From contig NZ_SIRS01000007.1 of assembly GCF_004310335.1 (NCBI RefSeq), positions 173,719 to 237,718 on the forward strand: a stretch of DNA of 64,000 nt, given 5' to 3'. A model generated the notes under the pieces. That model was given only the letters and a program-made list of their open reading frames with translations, was not told where the DNA came from and did not search any database. Positions 62,951 through 64,000 of the stretch are shown in pieces. The stretch is from Hyunsoonleella pacifica. GTDB taxonomy: Bacteria; Bacteroidota; Bacteroidia; Flavobacteriales; Flavobacteriaceae. Made by a program: the position numbers and the translations under genes. Numbering within the stretch: the first letter of the stretch is position 1; each line of letters begins with the position of its first letter.

Positions 62951-64000
62951 TTACTGTAATTTGACTTTAGGATCTAACCAAACATAGATTAAGTCGACTA
63001 AAATATTAATCATTACAAATAAAGTAGCTATTACTAAAACTGATCCCATTATTACGGGTAGATCCAATGTATTTAATGCATTTACTATTTCTTTACCTAA
63101 TCCGTTCCAACCAAAAATAAATTCCACAAAAACGGCACCTGTCAACATAGATGCAAACCAACCAGAAATAGCTGTAACTACAGGGTTTAACGCATTTTTG
63201 AGGGCATGACGTTTTATAATTTGAAATTCGCTTAACCCTTTAGCTCTAGCAGTTCTTATATAGTCTTGGTTAAAAACTTCTAGCAGTGAATTACGCATTA
63301 ATTGAATAACTACTGCTAACGGACGAATACCTAAAACTATGGCAGGTAAAATGAGATTTTTCCATTTAATATGTATAGCTTCTCCAAAGTCGTCAAGTTC
63401 GTATAGGCTGCCTGTCATTTCCAAATTAGTGAATTCGTGCAACACATATCCAAATAACCATGCAAACAGAATTGCACTAAAAAAAGAGGGGACACTCATA
63501 CCAAGGGTACTAAAAACTTGAATGGTTTTATCCAACCATCTATCTTTATACAGCGCAGAGACTATTCCCAATAAAATCCCTAAAATTATAGCAATAATAA
63601 TTGCTGATACTGCCAAAACGAATGTATTAGGTAATGTTTCTCCTAAAACTTGTGTTACTTTTTTACCTTGTTTGGTAAATGACTCTCGCAGATATGGAAA
63701 TTTTATTACTGTGGTTGTATTTCCTAAAGAGAACAGTGATGTAGCACTATATTTATTTTCTCCCAAATACGTATAATCTTCTTTGTTTTTAGAATGAAAT
63801 GATAACGGAGACAAATCATTAATGTAATAGGCATACTGCATTAAAACTGGCTTATCAAAACCATATTTTGCTTTTACTTTGACAAGCTGTTCACTATCTT
63901 CATTTTGCCCCATCATCATTTGTGCTGGGTCACCCGGAAGTACATTGAACAAAAAGAATAAGACGGTTACTACTCCTAGTAGAGTGAGTATAGCGTAAAG
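62951..64000 (-). CDS. Peptide/nickel-type ABC transporter permease (5' end outside window)
   Basis: A DppB-like permease, 349 codons visible, open at the right edge. The frame runs past a TTG at 63952 into LLGVVTVLFFLFNVLPGDPA, the normal N-terminal segment of this family, so the gene starts beyond the window. The EAA-type loop (RTARAKGLSEFQIIKRHALKNAL) and the end GWNGLGKEIVNALNTLDLPVIMG are intact. It would take up oligopeptides with partners encoded to the right. A ~50-residue periplasmic insert after PGDP is usual in Bacteroidota homologues. Confidence 0.93.
   Translation of the reverse strand, partial: LYAILTLLGVVTVLFFLFNVLPGDPAQMMMGQNEDSEQLVKVKAKYGFDKPVLMQYAYYINDLSPLSFHSKNKEDYTYLGENKYSATSLFSLGNTTTVIKFPYLRESFTKQGKKVTQVLGETLPNTFVLAVSAIIIAIILGILLGIVSALYKDRWLDKTIQVFSTLGMSVPSFFSAILFAWLFGYVLHEFTNLEMTGSLYELDDFGEAIHIKWKNLILPAIVLGIRPLAVVIQLMRNSLLEVFNQDYIRTARAKGLSEFQIIKRHALKNALNPVVTAISGWFASMLTGAVFVEFIFGWNGLGKEIVNALNTLDLPVIMGSVLVIATLFVMINILVDLIYVWLDPKVKLQ

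Overview
The window comes from a low-GC member of the phylum Bacteroidota, almost certainly a Flavobacteriaceae species. The evidence is the set of large secreted proteins ending in type IX secretion (T9SS) sorting domains, the promoters of the form TTG-N19/20-TAnnTTTG, the near absence of Shine-Dalgarno sequences, a single bifunctional Rel/SpoT enzyme, and many flavobacterial families of unknown function. No IS element, prophage, CRISPR array or rRNA operon was seen. One tRNA (Arg-ACG) is present.

Layout. (1) 1-14.8 kb: a block of T9SS-exported surface proteins. It holds the 3' end of a repeat-rich adhesin, a 2322-aa MAM/choice-of-anchor-D/LamG protein, and two 1.07-kDa-residue-class paralogues (1067 and 1071 aa) that share the same C-terminal half. 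The three complete genes have related upstream regions and leaders. (2) 14.8-34.7 kb: ordinary chromosomal housekeeping, with hisS, a GDPD lipoprotein, the rpsF-rpsR-rplI operon, an orphan LytTR response regulator, priA, a YihY-type membrane protein, nadC, rlmH, hpf, rdgB, rel/spoT, a Fur-family regulator, purA, and a Ca/Na antiporter. (3) 34.7-50.4 kb: the accessory region and the most interesting part, a peptide production and export locus. On the minus strand lie a HlyD protein, a small HTH regulator, two double-glycine precursor peptides, a hairpin terminator, a CPBP (Abi/CAAX-type) membrane protease, two C39-peptidase ABC exporters (with a 20-codon hydrophobic ORF between them) and a second HlyD protein. 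On the plus strand, divergent from it, lie a TPR-TM-AraC regulator, a 47-aa GG-leader precursor with a short charged core, a strong hairpin, an S9 prolyl oligopeptidase lipoprotein and an S8 subtilase lipoprotein. Two very small genes (19 and 50 codons) sit just outside it. (4) 50.4-51.0 kb: tRNA-Arg with tandem partial copies of its 3' tail plus terminators. (5) 51.0-55.2 kb: a sulfur module, made of a cysteine-bearing Crp/Fnr regulator, two YeeE/YedE half-transporters, a TauE/SafE exporter and an ETHE1-like persulfide dioxygenase fused to two rhodanese domains. (6) 55.2-61.3 kb: clpS, prmA, a secreted FG-GAP protein with a T9SS tail, and a lipoprotein/TPR-histidine-kinase/LuxR-regulator set. 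An almost identical 49-bp palindrome lies about 50 bp upstream of both the FG-GAP gene and the lipoprotein gene. (7) 61.3-64.0 kb: tpiA, a TlpA-like lipoprotein and the edge-truncated permease of a peptide/nickel-type ABC importer.

How the parts may work together. In region 3, the C39 domains of the exporters would cut the precursors after their GG motifs while the HlyD proteins bridge to an outer-membrane TolC-like channel not encoded here. The paired precursors with GxxxG motifs next to a CPBP protein resemble the layout of two-peptide (class IIb) bacteriocins with Abi-type immunity. The third precursor beside a membrane-spanning AraC regulator and two surface proteases suggests a signalling or protease-processed peptide. 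These functional readings are inferences from sequence and gene order only.
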